Source: Limnohabitans sp. Rim11 (GTDB lineage: Bacteria > Pseudomonadota > Gammaproteobacteria > Burkholderiales > Burkholderiaceae_C). Taken from it: a stretch of 64,000 bases of DNA. The translations under genes and the position numbers were made by a program. Positions within the stretch are counted from its first letter, which is position 1, and each line of letters opens with the position of its first letter. The DNA is taken from NCBI RefSeq assembly GCF_001269365.1, contig NZ_CXOM01000001.1, forward strand, positions 90-64,089, read 5' to 3'. Shown here one piece after another: positions 1 to 9,544 of the stretch. Below the pieces are notes generated by a model that was not told where the DNA came from, did not search any database, and was given only the letters and a program-made list of their open reading frames with translations.

Positions 1-58
1 GAGAGGACTGGGGGGTGGATTGAGCATGGCTGTCTTTTGTTTAAATTATTTAATCGAA

Positions 59-823
59 TTAGCTTTTGAAGCGTTGAGCCAGAGCTGTGGCGCTGTCACG
101 CAAAACGTTTTGATCGGCGCCCACCGCCACAAACAAACAACCTTGCGCCACATAGTGTTTGGCCAAAGCTTCATCGCCCGTCAAAATGCCAGGCGCCTTG
201 CCACAGGCCTTGATGCGTGCAATGGCATCGTCAATCACTTTCAAAACATCCGGGTGTTTGGGGTTGCCCAAATGTCCGAGCGCTGCTGACAAGTCGCCAG
301 GGCCAATAAAGACACCGTCAACGCCCTCGACATTGGCAATGGCTTCTAAGTTTTCTAAGCCCTGCAGTGTTTCAACTTGCAGCAACAAGCACAACTCATT
401 GGCATTGAGGTGCGCATAGTCTTTGACACGGCCATAGTTGCTAGCACGTGGTGCGCCGGCATAGCCCCGCACGCCTTGTGGTGGGTAGCGTGTATAGGAG
501 ACTGCATTGCGCGCTTCTTCGGCGGTTTGAATATAGGGAACCAACAAATTTTGCACGCCGACATCTAGTAGTCGTTTGAAAGTGACCATGTCGTTCCATG
601 GCGGGCGCACGATGGGGGTGGCCATGCCGCCTTTCATGGCTTGAAGTTGCGCAACGATTTCACTCAAATCGTTGGGCGAGTGCTCCATGTCAAGCAACAA
701 CCAGTCGTAACCGCAGTCCGCCAAAATTTCGATGCTGATGGGGCTGCACAAATGCGACCACAGGCCAATTTGTTTTTGACCACTTTGAATGGCGTGTTTG
801 AATTTGTTGTGGATCGATTGCAT
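59..823 (-). CDS. garL: 5-keto-4-deoxy-D-glucarate aldolase (HpcH/HpaI family)
   Basis: A class II pyruvate aldolase of 254 residues, close to the 256 of E. coli GarL. It should split 5-keto-4-deoxy-D-glucarate into pyruvate and tartronate semialdehyde in the cytoplasm. Family signatures are visible: the LLLDMEHSPND stretch near residue 42, a TRYPPQGVRG motif near 110, and a metal/substrate block EGVDGVFIGPGDLSAALGHL near 167. The gene ends 28 bases from gudD on the same strand, so the two form a dehydratase-aldolase operon. Paralogues (HpaI, rhamnonate aldolase) look similar. The GarL assignment rests on remembered overall resemblance to E. coli GarL and on the neighbouring gudD and garD. 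No tartronate semialdehyde reductase or glycerate kinase is in the window. Confidence 0.88.
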   Translation of the reverse strand: MQSIHNKFKHAIQSGQKQIGLWSHLCSPISIEILADCGYDWLLLDMEHSPNDLSEIVAQLQAMKGGMATPIVRPPWNDMVTFKRLLDVGVQNLLVPYIQTAEEARNAVSYTRYPPQGVRGYAGAPRASNYGRVKDYAHLNANELCLLLQVETLQGLENLEAIANVEGVDGVFIGPGDLSAALGHLGNPKHPDVLKVIDDAIARIKACGKAPGILTGDEALAKHYVAQGCLFVAVGADQNVLRDSATALAQRFKS

Positions 824-850
824 GTTGTGATGACTGTAGAGATTAAAGAT

Positions 851-2179
851 TTAGCGAACCAGCGCTGGCATTTTGGGATTGAAGTTCCAGCCTGGAATGA
901 GGTATTGCATGGCCATGGCATCGTTGCGAGCGCCCAGCCCATGTTGCAAATAAAGTTGGTGAGCCGCCTCAACAGCTTCCATGTTGAGCTTGACGCCTAA
1001 GCCAGGTTGAGTGGGCACTTGAATCATGCCGTCCTTGATTTGCAAGGGGTCTTGAGTGAGGTACTGCCCATCTTGCCAAATCCAATGGGTATCAATGGCG
1101 GTTACTTTGCCAGGCGCTGCGGCCGCGCAGTGAGTGAACATGGCAAGCGACACATCAAAGTGATTGTTCGAATGCGAACCCCAAGTGAGGTTGTACATCT
1201 GACACAACTGCGCCACCCGCACAGAACCTTGAAGCGTCCAAAAATGCGGATCGGCCAATGGAATGTCAACGGACTGTAGTTGAATGCTGTGCGCCATTTC
1301 GCGCCAGTCGGTGGCCACCATGTTGGTGGCTGTTGGAAGACCCGTGGCGCGCTTGAATTCAGCCATCACTTCGCGACCTGAATACACGCCTTCTGCACCA
1401 CAAGGGTCTTCGGCATAGGCCATGGTGTTTCTGTGATCACGCAGCAAGCGAATGGCGTCTTTTAGCAGCCAGCCACCATTGGGGTCTAAGGTAATGCGCG
1501 CATCGGGAAAGCTTTCGTGCAGGGCTACGATGGCGTCGACTTCTTCTTCGCCGCGCAACACGCCGCCTTTGAGTTTGAAGTCTTGGAAGCCATAGCGATC
1601 TTGCGCAGCCTTGGCCAGTTTCACAATGGCTTCTGGGGTGAGCGCTTCTTCGTGTCGCAAGCGTTGCCAGTCGTTGTCAGCATGCGGTTCGCTGATGTAA
1701 GGCAGGTCTGTTTTCTTGCGATCTGCCAAGTAAAACAAATAGCCCAGAACTTGCACGCTGCTGCGCTGTTGGCCTTCGCCTAGCAATGCCGCTACTGGCA
1801 CGCCAAGGTGTTGGCCTAACAAGTCGAGCAGCGCGCTTTCAAGCGCTGTGACGGCGTGTATGGCAATGCGCAAATCAAATGTTTGATTGCCCCGTCCACC
1901 TGCATCTCGGTCTGCAAATTTTTGCTGCAGTGAGTTCAATAGATTTTTGTATTGCCCAATGCTTTGACCTTCCACCCAAGGCTTTGCATCTTCAATGGTC
2001 TGGCGAATTTTTTCGCCGCCTGGCACTTCGCCAATGCCGTTGTTGCCGCTCGAGTCGGTCAGGATGACGATGTTGCGGGTGAAGAAAGGACCGTGTGCGC
2101 CGCTTAAGTTAAGTAGCATGCCGTCACGACCGGCCACTGGGATCACTTGGAGTCGTTTGATGGTGGGGGTGGAGCTCAT
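851..2179 (-). CDS. gudD: Glucarate dehydratase
   Basis: An enolase-superfamily enzyme of 442 residues that dehydrates D-glucarate (and L-idarate) to 5-keto-4-deoxyglucarate. The catalytic KxK is K202/K204 in FKLKGG. Magnesium ligands are D232 and N234 in LDPNGGW, E257 in AYAEDPC and N286 in TATNM. The general base is H336 in GSHSNNHFD. Sequence from about 200 to the end closely follows E. coli GudD with a three-residue offset. It is read before garL and has its own upstream region, which carries a palindrome matching the one in front of the regulator gene. High confidence in function. Confidence 0.95.
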   Translation of the reverse strand: MSSTPTIKRLQVIPVAGRDGMLLNLSGAHGPFFTRNIVILTDSSGNNGIGEVPGGEKIRQTIEDAKPWVEGQSIGQYKNLLNSLQQKFADRDAGGRGNQTFDLRIAIHAVTALESALLDLLGQHLGVPVAALLGEGQQRSSVQVLGYLFYLADRKKTDLPYISEPHADNDWQRLRHEEALTPEAIVKLAKAAQDRYGFQDFKLKGGVLRGEEEVDAIVALHESFPDARITLDPNGGWLLKDAIRLLRDHRNTMAYAEDPCGAEGVYSGREVMAEFKRATGLPTATNMVATDWREMAHSIQLQSVDIPLADPHFWTLQGSVRVAQLCQMYNLTWGSHSNNHFDVSLAMFTHCAAAAPGKVTAIDTHWIWQDGQYLTQDPLQIKDGMIQVPTQPGLGVKLNMEAVEAAHQLYLQHGLGARNDAMAMQYLIPGWNFNPKMPALVR

Positions 2180-2224
2180 GGCAATCAGTTTTGGGGCGTA
2201 GATACGACAATCAACATGGAATTT

Positions 2225-2241
2225 AAGAGATCGTACAACTT
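2225..2241. promoter_or_regulatory. Candidate GntR operator upstream of gudD
   Basis: The 17-mer AAGAGATCGTACAACTT matches the reverse complement of the palindrome at 3070-3086 at 14 of 17 positions. The right arm is intact and the left arm degenerate. It lies 46 to 62 bases upstream of the gudD start. Binding by the adjacent GntR protein is inferred. Confidence 0.5.
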
Positions 2242-2287
2242 AATTTAAATGCGTGGATACTGTAAAAACCCTAGGTTGGCAGTCCAA

Positions 2288-3025
2288 TTACTGGGCTGCG
2301 CTTTCGCTTTTCTTTAAACGGTCTCGGCTGTTGGACAAATGGGTCCGCATGGCTGCCCGCGCAGCTTCGGGATCTTGCGCGGAAATGGCATTCAAAATAC
2401 TTTCGTGCTCTTCGTGAACACGACGCAAGTAGGCCAGCCGTTCCGGCGTAACGGGCAAGGGGTTATCTAGCCGACCTCTGGGAATGGCGCCTGTGCCCAG
2501 GGAATGCATTAATTCTTGGAAGTGCTTGTTTTGAGTGGCACGGGTAATTTCTTGGTGAAACAAAAAATCAGCTTGCACGGCATCGCGTCCTTCACTGATG
2601 GCTTGGTCAAAAGAGTCCATGGCCTTTCGAAGTTCTGCCAAATTTTCTGTGTTTCTCCTCTGGGCGGCTAGAGCTGCAGCCTCCGTCTCAATGCTGATTC
2701 GAAACTCAAGCAGTGCGATGACTTCGCGCAAAGTGCCCAATTGATGTGGGCTGATGCGGAAGGAGGGTGACACTTCTTGGGGTAGTACAAAGGTGCCGAT
2801 GCCATGCCTTGTTTCGACCAGCATTGACGCCTGTAAACGAGAAATGGCTTCGCGGACCACCGTTCTGCTGACGCCAAAATTTTTCATGATTTCGGCTTCA
2901 GTGGGAAGTTTTTGCCCGGCCTTAAGCTGTCCGGCGCGAATTTGCAGCGTCACTTTTTCAACCATTTGCATCGCCAAACTTTTTGTTTTGCGTGGTTCTT
3001 CAATCATGCTTGCGGCGGTACTCAT
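2288..3025 (-). CDS. GntR-family regulator (FadR subfamily)
   Basis: A 245-residue transcription factor with an N-terminal winged helix (about residues 15-85, including KLPTEAEIMKNFGVSRTVVR) and a C-terminal all-helical FCD ligand domain. The FCD metal-binding type residues are suggested by FHQEITRAT near 153 and by late histidines (HEEHE near 208, RTHLSNS near 229). FadR-type GntR proteins with an FCD domain commonly sense organic or sugar acids. It sits between gudD and the divergent lactonase/TRAP genes, so it most likely represses the aldarate genes and itself. The effector is unknown; glucarate, galactarate or their keto product are the obvious candidates. Confidence 0.85.
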   Translation of the reverse strand: MSTAASMIEEPRKTKSLAMQMVEKVTLQIRAGQLKAGQKLPTEAEIMKNFGVSRTVVREAISRLQASMLVETRHGIGTFVLPQEVSPSFRISPHQLGTLREVIALLEFRISIETEAAALAAQRRNTENLAELRKAMDSFDQAISEGRDAVQADFLFHQEITRATQNKHFQELMHSLGTGAIPRGRLDNPLPVTPERLAYLRRVHEEHESILNAISAQDPEAARAAMRTHLSNSRDRLKKSESAAQ

Positions 3026-3069
3026 CGGGTAAATACTAGGTTAAAAAGTGTCTAAGTCTTGGATAATTT

Positions 3070-3086
3070 AAGTTGTACGACAACTT
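3070..3086. promoter_or_regulatory. Operator-like palindrome in the GntR/lactonase divergent region
   Basis: AAGTTGTACGACAACTT has perfect 7-base arms (AAGTTGT/ACAACTT) around a 3-base centre. It lies between the start of the GntR gene (45 bases away) and the start of the SMP-30 gene (about 60 bases away), the expected site for autoregulated divergent control. A degenerate copy precedes gudD. Confidence 0.65.
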
Positions 3087-3146
3087 GCTTTTTGGATGTT
3101 TGTCGAAATGTAACAGAAGCTTTTTGAATTTGCGCTTAATTTTTTC

Positions 3147-4046
3147 ATGACCTCCTTTCAAACATTTTCTAGCCACCCAGACCAAGTGGGTGAATCGCCC
3201 ATTTGGGATTCTCAGGGTTCGTGTTTGTGGTGGGTCGATATTGAATCTCAGCGCATCCATCAACAATCTTTGAATGGCGCACGTCAAAGCTGGCACTTGC
3301 CAGAAAGGGTCGGCTGCATTGCCCTGACGGAAGACCGAAGAGTTTTGGCGGCCATGGAAACCAGTGTTGCACTTCTCACGCTCAAGCCTGAAGGTGTGTA
3401 TGAAGCTCAAACCTTGGCGCGAATCACACACCCTAAACCCGGCATGCGATTCAACGATGGTCGTTGCGATCCTTCTGGCCGCATGTGGCTGGGCACCATG
3501 GTGATGGACATGGGCTTGGCTGACAACGCAGGCGGCTTTTATTGTTTAGACGAAAGAGGCCTCACAGGCCCCTATGTATCGGGCTTATACACGCCCAATG
3601 GTTTGGCCTTCAGTTCTGATGGCCGCACCATGTACTACTCTGACTCTCATCCGAAGGCGCAAAAAATTTGGCGCTGCGCCATTGATTTGTCGTCTGGCCA
3701 GTTGGGGCAAAGCAGATTGTTTGTTGACATGACCGATTTGCCAGGACGGCCCGATGGCGCCGCCATGGACGCTCAAGGCAACTATTGGATTTGCGGCAAC
3801 GATGCAGGTCAGGTGCATTGCTTTGATTCATCGGGACATTGCTTGGAGTCTGTCCAAGTCCCATTTCCCAAGCCAGCCATGTGCGCATTCGGTGGCGCCA
3901 ATTTGCAAACTTTGTTTGTCACGTCCATCGTACCTGGCAACAAAGCCTTAGATACCACTGGACAAAGCGGGCAAGTCGTCTCTGCAGAGCTCAAGCATAG
4001 GGGTTTGCCAGAGCCCGTTTTTTCCCGTTTTCCTGCACCATTGTGA
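3147..4046 (+). CDS. SMP-30/gluconolactonase-family sugar lactonase
   Basis: A 299-residue six-bladed propeller lactonase. Expected metal ligands are visible: the glutamate in [11 protein letters not shown] near residue 15, [15 protein letters not shown] near 101-115, [10 protein letters not shown] near 150 and [18 protein letters not shown] near 200. Members hydrolyse aldono- or aldarolactones with a divalent cation. Next to glucarate and galactarate dehydratases it probably opens glucaro- or galactarolactone, for example from uronate oxidation, though no uronate dehydrogenase is present here. There is no signal peptide, and no clear Shine-Dalgarno precedes the ATG, which follows a T-rich stretch. 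It is the first gene of the plus-strand unit. Confidence 0.85.
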   Translation: MTSFQTFSSHPDQVGESPIWDSQGSCLWWVDIESQRIHQQSLNGARQSWHLPERVGCIALTEDRRVLAAMETSVALLTLKPEGVYEAQTLARITHPKPGMRFNDGRCDPSGRMWLGTMVMDMGLADNAGGFYCLDERGLTGPYVSGLYTPNGLAFSSDGRTMYYSDSHPKAQKIWRCAIDLSSGQLGQSRLFVDMTDLPGRPDGAAMDAQGNYWICGNDAGQVHCFDSSGHCLESVQVPFPKPAMCAFGGANLQTLFVTSIVPGNKALDTTGQSGQVVSAELKHRGLPEPVFSRFPAPL

Positions 4047-4102
4047 TTTCGTTTTTTTCAACCGTGTTCCATTCACACATTTCGTCAAACTTAGGAGACA
4101 TC

Positions 4103-5068
4103 ATGAAATTTAAAGCCCTCATTTCTGCTTTGGCTTTGGCCGGCTTGTCTTTTGCGGCGCATGCCACAGAATTCCGCTCTGCCGATACCCACAATGCCGA
4201 CGACTACCCCACTGTGGTAGCGGTCAAGCACATGAGTGAAGTGCTCGAAAAAATGAGTGGCGGCAAACACAAAATCAAAGTGTTTAACAAGGCTGCATTG
4301 GGTCAAGAAAAAGAAACCATCGATCAAGTCAAAATTGGTGCGCTCGACTTTACGCGTGTCAATGTGGGCCCTATGAATGGCATCTGTCCTTTGACACAAG
4401 TGCCCACCATGCCCTTTTTGTTCTCTTCAGTAAGCCACATGCGCAAATCTTTAGATGGCGCTGCAGGTGAAGAAATCTTGAAGAGCTGTGAAGCATTCGG
4501 CTTTGTCGGCTTGGCTTTCTATGACTCAGGTGCACGTTCTATCTACGCCAAGAAAGCCATCAAAACAGTGGCTGATGCAAAGGGTTTGAAAATTCGCGTT
4601 CAACAATCTGATTTGTGGGTGGCCTTGGTCAGCGCCATGGGTGCGAATGCCACACCGATGCCTTATGGTGAGGTGTACACAGGCCTGAAAACAGGCTTGA
4701 TTGATGCGGCTGAAAACAACATTCCATCGTTTGACACTGCCAAGCACGTAGAGGCTGTCAAAGTGTATTCACGCACCGAACACTCCATGGCCCCTGAAAT
4801 GTTGGTCATGTCCAAAATTGTTTGGGACAAACTGCCTAAGGCCGATCAAGACATGATTCGCGCGGCAGCCAAAGAGTCTGTGGCTTTCCAGCGTAAAAAA
4901 TGGGATGAGCAAGAAGCCAAATCTTTGGCCAATGTCAAAGCTGCTGGCGCAGAAATTGTGGAAGTCGATAAAAAGTCTTTCCAAGCTGTCATGGGTCCTG
5001 TCTACGACAAGTTCATGACCACGCCCGACATGAAGCGTTTGGTTAAAACGATTCAAGATACCAAGTAA
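4103..5068 (+). CDS. dctP: TRAP transporter solute-binding protein (DctP family)
   Basis: A periplasmic binding protein of 321 residues for a C4- or sugar-acid-type TRAP system. It begins with a signal peptide, [21 protein letters not shown], cleaved near residue 21. An in-frame ATG 60 bases upstream exists, but the start at 4103 has TAGGAG six bases ahead and gives a clean signal sequence. Typical DctP features include the conserved arginine of IRVQQSDLW and the following [18 protein letters not shown] segment, which form the carboxylate pocket. It is followed by the small and large membrane subunits. The aldarate context suggests glucarate, galactarate or a uronate as ligand. Confidence 0.9.
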   Translation: MKFKALISALALAGLSFAAHATEFRSADTHNADDYPTVVAVKHMSEVLEKMSGGKHKIKVFNKAALGQEKETIDQVKIGALDFTRVNVGPMNGICPLTQVPTMPFLFSSVSHMRKSLDGAAGEEILKSCEAFGFVGLAFYDSGARSIYAKKAIKTVADAKGLKIRVQQSDLWVALVSAMGANATPMPYGEVYTGLKTGLIDAAENNIPSFDTAKHVEAVKVYSRTEHSMAPEMLVMSKIVWDKLPKADQDMIRAAAKESVAFQRKKWDEQEAKSLANVKAAGAEIVEVDKKSFQAVMGPVYDKFMTTPDMKRLVKTIQDTK

Positions 5069-5107
5069 TCTCTAGCTCACCAGGTTGAAATTTGAAGGCG
5101 ATTTTGT

Positions 5108-5596
5108 ATGTTCACTAAGTTTTGTGCGGCCTTGTCGAAAATCAGCCTGGTGCTAGCAATTATTGGTTTGCTGTCTGTGGTGCTGTGCGTCCAATGGCAA
5201 GTCATTGGACGCTATGTATTTAATGACACACCCACATGGGCCGAGGCTTTGGCCATGCTCATTGTGCTTTTTGTCACAGCCTTTGGTTTGGGTGTGGGCG
5301 TTCGGGATGCGGGGCACATTGGTATGGAGTCCTTGATTGTTCTCTTGCCAGAAAAGTGGCGTGTGCGTTTAGAACTTCTGATTCACGCTTTGGTGGCTGT
5401 CTTTGGTTATCTCATGGTGCAAAGCGGTTGGATGTGGGCCAGTGCCAAGTGGCAAGAGAAGAAGCCCATGCTGCCTGTGCCGGATGGCATTGACTATGTG
5501 CCCGTCATCATTGCGGGTGGACTCATTTTTATTTTCTCCATCGAGCATATCGTCGCCTTGCTTCGCGGTGAAGTTGTGGAACCATCATGGAATTAA
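5108..5596 (+). CDS. dctQ: TRAP transporter small permease (DctQ)
   Basis: A 162-residue integral membrane protein with four predicted hydrophobic helices (about residues 10-32, 45-65, 85-107 and 125-147), the standard DctQ layout. The motif QWQVIGRYVFNDTPTWAEAL near 30 is typical of the family. It overlaps the start of the large subunit by ten bases, consistent with coupled translation. With DctP and DctM it forms the sodium-driven importer serving this aldarate locus. Confidence 0.9.
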   Translation: MFTKFCAALSKISLVLAIIGLLSVVLCVQWQVIGRYVFNDTPTWAEALAMLIVLFVTAFGLGVGVRDAGHIGMESLIVLLPEKWRVRLELLIHALVAVFGYLMVQSGWMWASAKWQEKKPMLPVPDGIDYVPVIIAGGLIFIFSIEHIVALLRGEVVEPSWN

Positions 5597-6876
5597 CGGT
5601 ACTCGGTCTGAGTTTTACGCTCTTGCTCATCTTGGGTGTGCCGGTGGCTTTTGCCATCGGACTTTCCTCTGTTCTAACGATCATCGCTGCAGGTTTGCCA
5701 GTGGCAGTCGTCTTCCAAAAAATGGTTGGCGGTATGCAAGTGTTTTCGTTTCTGGCCATTCCATTTTTTGTCTTTGCCGGCGAACTCATGCTCTACGGCG
5801 GTATAGCCGATCGCATTGTCAAATTTGCCAACAGTTTGGTAGGCCATGTTCGTGGTGGTCTTGGCATGAGCAACGTGTTGGGTTGCACCATTTTTGGCGG
5901 CATTGCAGGCTCGCCTTTGGCCGATGTCTCAGCCATAGGCTCGGTCATGATTCCACTCATGAAGAAAGAGGGTTATGACGCCGACTATGCTGTCAACGTC
6001 ACAACCCATGCCGCGTTGGTGGGCGCCATCATGCCCACGTCCCACAACTTGATTATTTTTACGCTGGCCACATCAGGCATTGCCTCTGTCAGCATTTTGG
6101 GCTTGATATTGGCTGGCTTGGTGCCGGCCATCATTTTGACAATTTGCAACTTGGCCGCAGCCTACTATGTTGCTGTTAAACGCGGCTACCCCACGCACGG
6201 CAAATTTCCAGGTTGGTCGGTGGTCTTGATGGCCTTCTTGGCGGCACTCCCTGGCCTGTTTGTGGTGGTCATCATTTTGGGTGGCATTTTGTCGGGCGCT
6301 TTCACGGCTACAGAATCAGCGTCTATCGCCGTGGCATGGGCCTTGTTTGTCACGGTGGTGGTGTACAAGTCTTTAACGTGGGCCCACTTCTTAAAAGCAT
6401 GTGCCAAGGCCTGCAAAACAACGGGTGTTGTTTTGTTGCTAATTGGTATTTCTGCCGCGTTTGGTTACTTCATGGCTTTGTATGAAGTACCCCAAAAAAC
6501 CGGCGAGATGATGAAGCTGGTCAGCGACCAACCATGGGTCATTTTTCTCATGATCAATGTGCTGTTGTTCATTTTGGGAACGTTTTTGGACATGGCCGCC
6601 ACCATCCTTATTTGCACGCCCATTTTCTTGCCCATTGCCATGCAGTTTGGCATGGACCCCTTGCAGTTTGGTATTTTGATGCTCATCAATTGCGCGTTGG
6701 GTTTGAATACGCCACCTGTCGGAACTGTTCAGTTTGTCGGGTGTGCCATCGGTGAAATATCGGTCGGGCAAGTCATGCGGACCATTGCACCTTTCTATGG
6801 TGCACTTGGCATGACGCTGCTTGCTGTGACCTACGTTCCCGCATTCTCTTTGTGGTTGCCGCAAATTTTTAAATGA
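5587..6876 (+). CDS. dctM: TRAP transporter large permease (DctM)
   Basis: A 429-residue, very hydrophobic protein with roughly twelve membrane segments and the DctM signature GCTIFGGIAGSPLADVSAIG near residue 99. A second conserved block, LNTPPVGTVQF, lies near 377. It is the ion-coupled transport subunit partnering DctQ and DctP. The start overlaps dctQ, and garD follows after nine bases, so import and galactarate dehydration are probably co-transcribed. Confidence 0.92.
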   Translation: MELTVLGLSFTLLLILGVPVAFAIGLSSVLTIIAAGLPVAVVFQKMVGGMQVFSFLAIPFFVFAGELMLYGGIADRIVKFANSLVGHVRGGLGMSNVLGCTIFGGIAGSPLADVSAIGSVMIPLMKKEGYDADYAVNVTTHAALVGAIMPTSHNLIIFTLATSGIASVSILGLILAGLVPAIILTICNLAAAYYVAVKRGYPTHGKFPGWSVVLMAFLAALPGLFVVVIILGGILSGAFTATESASIAVAWALFVTVVVYKSLTWAHFLKACAKACKTTGVVLLLIGISAAFGYFMALYEVPQKTGEMMKLVSDQPWVIFLMINVLLFILGTFLDMAATILICTPIFLPIAMQFGMDPLQFGILMLINCALGLNTPPVGTVQFVGCAIGEISVGQVMRTIAPFYGALGMTLLAVTYVPAFSLWLPQIFK

Positions 6877-6885
6877 TGGTTTGAT

Positions 6886-8463
6886 ATGAATGCGAATGCT
6901 TATCCCGTCATCGCCATGCACGAGGCTGACAACGTAGCAATCGTGGTAACAACCGGGGGATTGAAGGCGGGGGCGCAAGTTCGCAAACATCGCGACTCAC
7001 CTAGAGTAACTCTGGTCAATGCTGTGCCCCAGGGCCACAAGGTGGCGCTCGTTGATATTCGGGCTGGGCAGCCCGTCTTGCGCTATAACGTGAGCATTGG
7101 CATTGCCAAACAAAACATCGAGGCTGGCAGTTGGGTCCATGAGCGATTGCTCGAGATCCCATCTGCACGCAACTTTGAAAATTTACCCATGGCTACCGCC
7201 CAAGTGCCCGTTTCAGAAGCGCTAAAAGAATTTACGTTTGAAGGCTATCGAAACGCTGATGGATCAGTGGGTACTCGCAACATTTTGGCTGTGACCACCA
7301 CAGTTCAATGCGTGGCCGGCGTTGTCGATTTGGCGGTCCAAAAAATCAAGCAAGAATTGTTGCCGCTTTATGCCAACGTCGATGACGTGGTTGGCATTGA
7401 ACACGCTTACGGTTGTGGTGTCGCCATCGATGCACCAGACGCTGTCATTCCTATTCGAACTTTGCGCAATATCAGCTTGAACCCCAACTTTGGCAATGAA
7501 GTCTTGGTGGTCAGTTTGGGCTGCGAAAAATTACCGCCGCAACGTTTGCTACCACCAGGAAGTTTTCCGTTAATGCCCGCGCAGTCAGAAAGCGATGGCC
7601 CTCATACAGTCTGTTTGCAAGACGAACAGCATGTGGGTTTTATGAGCATGATTCAACACATTGTTGACAGTGCCAAGCCCCATTTGGAAAGACTGAATGC
7701 AAGACGTCGCGAGACCGTCCCTGCCAGTGCGCTGGTGGTTGGCGTCCAATGTGGTGGCAGTGACGCATTCTCGGGCGTCACGGCCAATCCCATCGTTGGC
7801 TATGCCACCGACTTGTTAGTGCGTGCTGGTGCCACGGTCATGTTCAGTGAGAACACGGAAGTCAGAGACGCAGTGGCCCAACTCACGCACCGCGCTGCCA
7901 ACACCGAAGTGGCTCAAAGCATTGTGCGCGAGTTGTCTTGGTACGATCAATATTTAGATCGCGGCCAAGCAGATCGAAGTGCCAACACCACACCCGGCAA
8001 CAAAGCGGGTGGTTTGTCTAACATTGTCGAAAAAGCCATGGGCTCGATTGTGAAAAGCGGCTCTATGCCTATTCAGCATGTGCTTGCCCCGGGTGAAAAA
8101 TTACAAGCCCATCAAAAGGGCTTGGTGTTTGCGGCCACACCTGCCAGTGATTTCATTTGTGGCACTTTGCAATTGGCCGCCGGCATGAACCTGCATGTGT
8201 TCACAACGGGCCGAGGCACACCCTATGGCTTGCAAGCATGTCCTGTTTTAAAAGTGGCGACCAGAACAGAATTGGCCCAACGGTGGCACGACTTAATGGA
8301 CCTGAACGCAGGCCGGGTAGCCGACGGCGAGATCACGATTGAAGAAGGCGGTTGGGAACTTTTCAAGTTGTTGCTGGAGGTGGCCAGTGGCCGCCAAACT
8401 TGGGCGGAACACTGGAAGCTGCACAACGCTTTGGTTTTGTTCAACCCTGCACCCATTACTTGA
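6886..8463 (+). CDS. garD: Galactarate dehydratase (UxaA/GarD family)
   Basis: A 525-residue dehydratase that converts galactarate to 5-keto-4-deoxyglucarate, the same intermediate made by GudD. It has an N-terminal SAF-like domain (about 1-95) and the large UxaA-type domain. Stretches such as [61 protein letters not shown] and [10 protein letters not shown] follow E. coli GarD closely. Conserved cysteines in YGCGV, GCEK and QCGGSD fit the family's metal site. Altronate dehydratase is a weaker alternative. It follows the TRAP genes directly; no strong Shine-Dalgarno is visible. Confidence 0.93.
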   Translation: MNANAYPVIAMHEADNVAIVVTTGGLKAGAQVRKHRDSPRVTLVNAVPQGHKVALVDIRAGQPVLRYNVSIGIAKQNIEAGSWVHERLLEIPSARNFENLPMATAQVPVSEALKEFTFEGYRNADGSVGTRNILAVTTTVQCVAGVVDLAVQKIKQELLPLYANVDDVVGIEHAYGCGVAIDAPDAVIPIRTLRNISLNPNFGNEVLVVSLGCEKLPPQRLLPPGSFPLMPAQSESDGPHTVCLQDEQHVGFMSMIQHIVDSAKPHLERLNARRRETVPASALVVGVQCGGSDAFSGVTANPIVGYATDLLVRAGATVMFSENTEVRDAVAQLTHRAANTEVAQSIVRELSWYDQYLDRGQADRSANTTPGNKAGGLSNIVEKAMGSIVKSGSMPIQHVLAPGEKLQAHQKGLVFAATPASDFICGTLQLAAGMNLHVFTTGRGTPYGLQACPVLKVATRTELAQRWHDLMDLNAGRVADGEITIEEGGWELFKLLLEVASGRQTWAEHWKLHNALVLFNPAPIT

Positions 8464-8532
8464 AGCCAACCCTAGATACTGCCTTTCAAAAGAACTTTAT
8501 AAGCACCTAGAAACAATCACCAGGAGACCCTT

Positions 8533-9525
8533 ATGACTCAACGCCGTCAATTTTTGCAAACGTCTGTTGCCCTTGCCTCAGGCTTGCTCGCAACCTCAGC
8601 GTTCAGCCAAGCCGCATGGCCTTCAAAGCCTATTAATTATTTGGTGGCGTTCCCTGCGGGCGGCACCACCGATATCTTGGCGCGCCTGGTGTCTCAAAAA
8701 TTGGGCGCAGCGCTAGGGACTACCTTGGTGATTGAAAACAAAGGTGGCGCTGGTGGCAGCGTCGGATCAGAAATTGCAGCGCGTGCGCCAGCAGATGGTT
8801 ATCACCTGCTAGGCGGCACCATCAGCTCGCACGCCATCAACATCAGCTTGTATCCCAAATTGGCTTACGACCCGATCAAGTCTTTTACGCCTGTTTATTT
8901 GTATGGCACCAACCCAGTCGTCTTGGTGGTCGCGGCCAACAGCCCTTACAAAACACTGCGTGATTTGATGACAGCGGCCAAAGCCAATCCTGGTAAGTTA
9001 TCGGGCGCATCTGCAGGTAACGGCACATCGCAACATTTGGCCCAAGAATTATTGGCTTTCAAAGGCGATGTCAAATTTACCCATGTGCCTTACAAAGGAA
9101 GTGCGCCTGCCATTCAAGATGTGATGAGTGGCCAAGTTGATTTCATGTTTGACACCACCGTAGTGGCCGGCGCGCACATTCAAAGCGGCAAGCTTCGTGC
9201 GTTGGCAGTCACTTCGGGCAAGCGCTTGACCGATTCATTCACGGACGTTCCCACCGTAGCCGAATCTGGCTGGCCCGGAACGCAAGGTTTTGAAGTGGTG
9301 TCTTGGCAAGCGCTGTTTGCGCCAGCTGGCACACCCAAACCCATTGTCGATAAATTGCATGCCGAAATTCTGAAGATCATTCAAACACCTGAAATGCAAG
9401 ATCGAATCAAAGGCCTGGGCATGCAACCTTCGGCATTGACGCCCGAACAGGTGCTGAATTTTCAAAAAGCAGAAATTGAAAAATGGGCGCAAGTCATTAA
9501 AGCCGCCAACATCAAACTCGATTGA
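8533..9525 (+). CDS. Bug/TctC-family periplasmic binding protein, Tat-type signal
   Basis: A 330-residue extracytoplasmic solute receptor of the Bug family. The N-terminus MTQRRQFLQTSVALASG carries a twin-arginine-like RRxFL motif. Classic Bug blocks follow: KPINYLVAFPAGGTTDILAR, IENKGGAGGSVGSE, and a late GTPKPIVDKLH. A good AGGAGA site precedes the ATG. No TctA/TctB genes are adjacent; the only pair in the window is about 24 kb away. It closes the aldarate plus-strand unit after garD, with 69 bases between, so an aldarate or related carboxylate is a plausible ligand. Confidence 0.88.
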   Translation: MTQRRQFLQTSVALASGLLATSAFSQAAWPSKPINYLVAFPAGGTTDILARLVSQKLGAALGTTLVIENKGGAGGSVGSEIAARAPADGYHLLGGTISSHAINISLYPKLAYDPIKSFTPVYLYGTNPVVLVVAANSPYKTLRDLMTAAKANPGKLSGASAGNGTSQHLAQELLAFKGDVKFTHVPYKGSAPAIQDVMSGQVDFMFDTTVVAGAHIQSGKLRALAVTSGKRLTDSFTDVPTVAESGWPGTQGFEVVSWQALFAPAGTPKPIVDKLHAEILKIIQTPEMQDRIKGLGMQPSALTPEQVLNFQKAEIEKWAQVIKAANIKLD

Positions 9526-9544
9526 GCTTCATCGAGCTTGAAAT

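Noticed and set aside
2203..2212. TACGACAATC as a third GntR half-site
   Set aside because: Only one arm resembles the operator and the other shows no symmetry, so it cannot be separated from chance.
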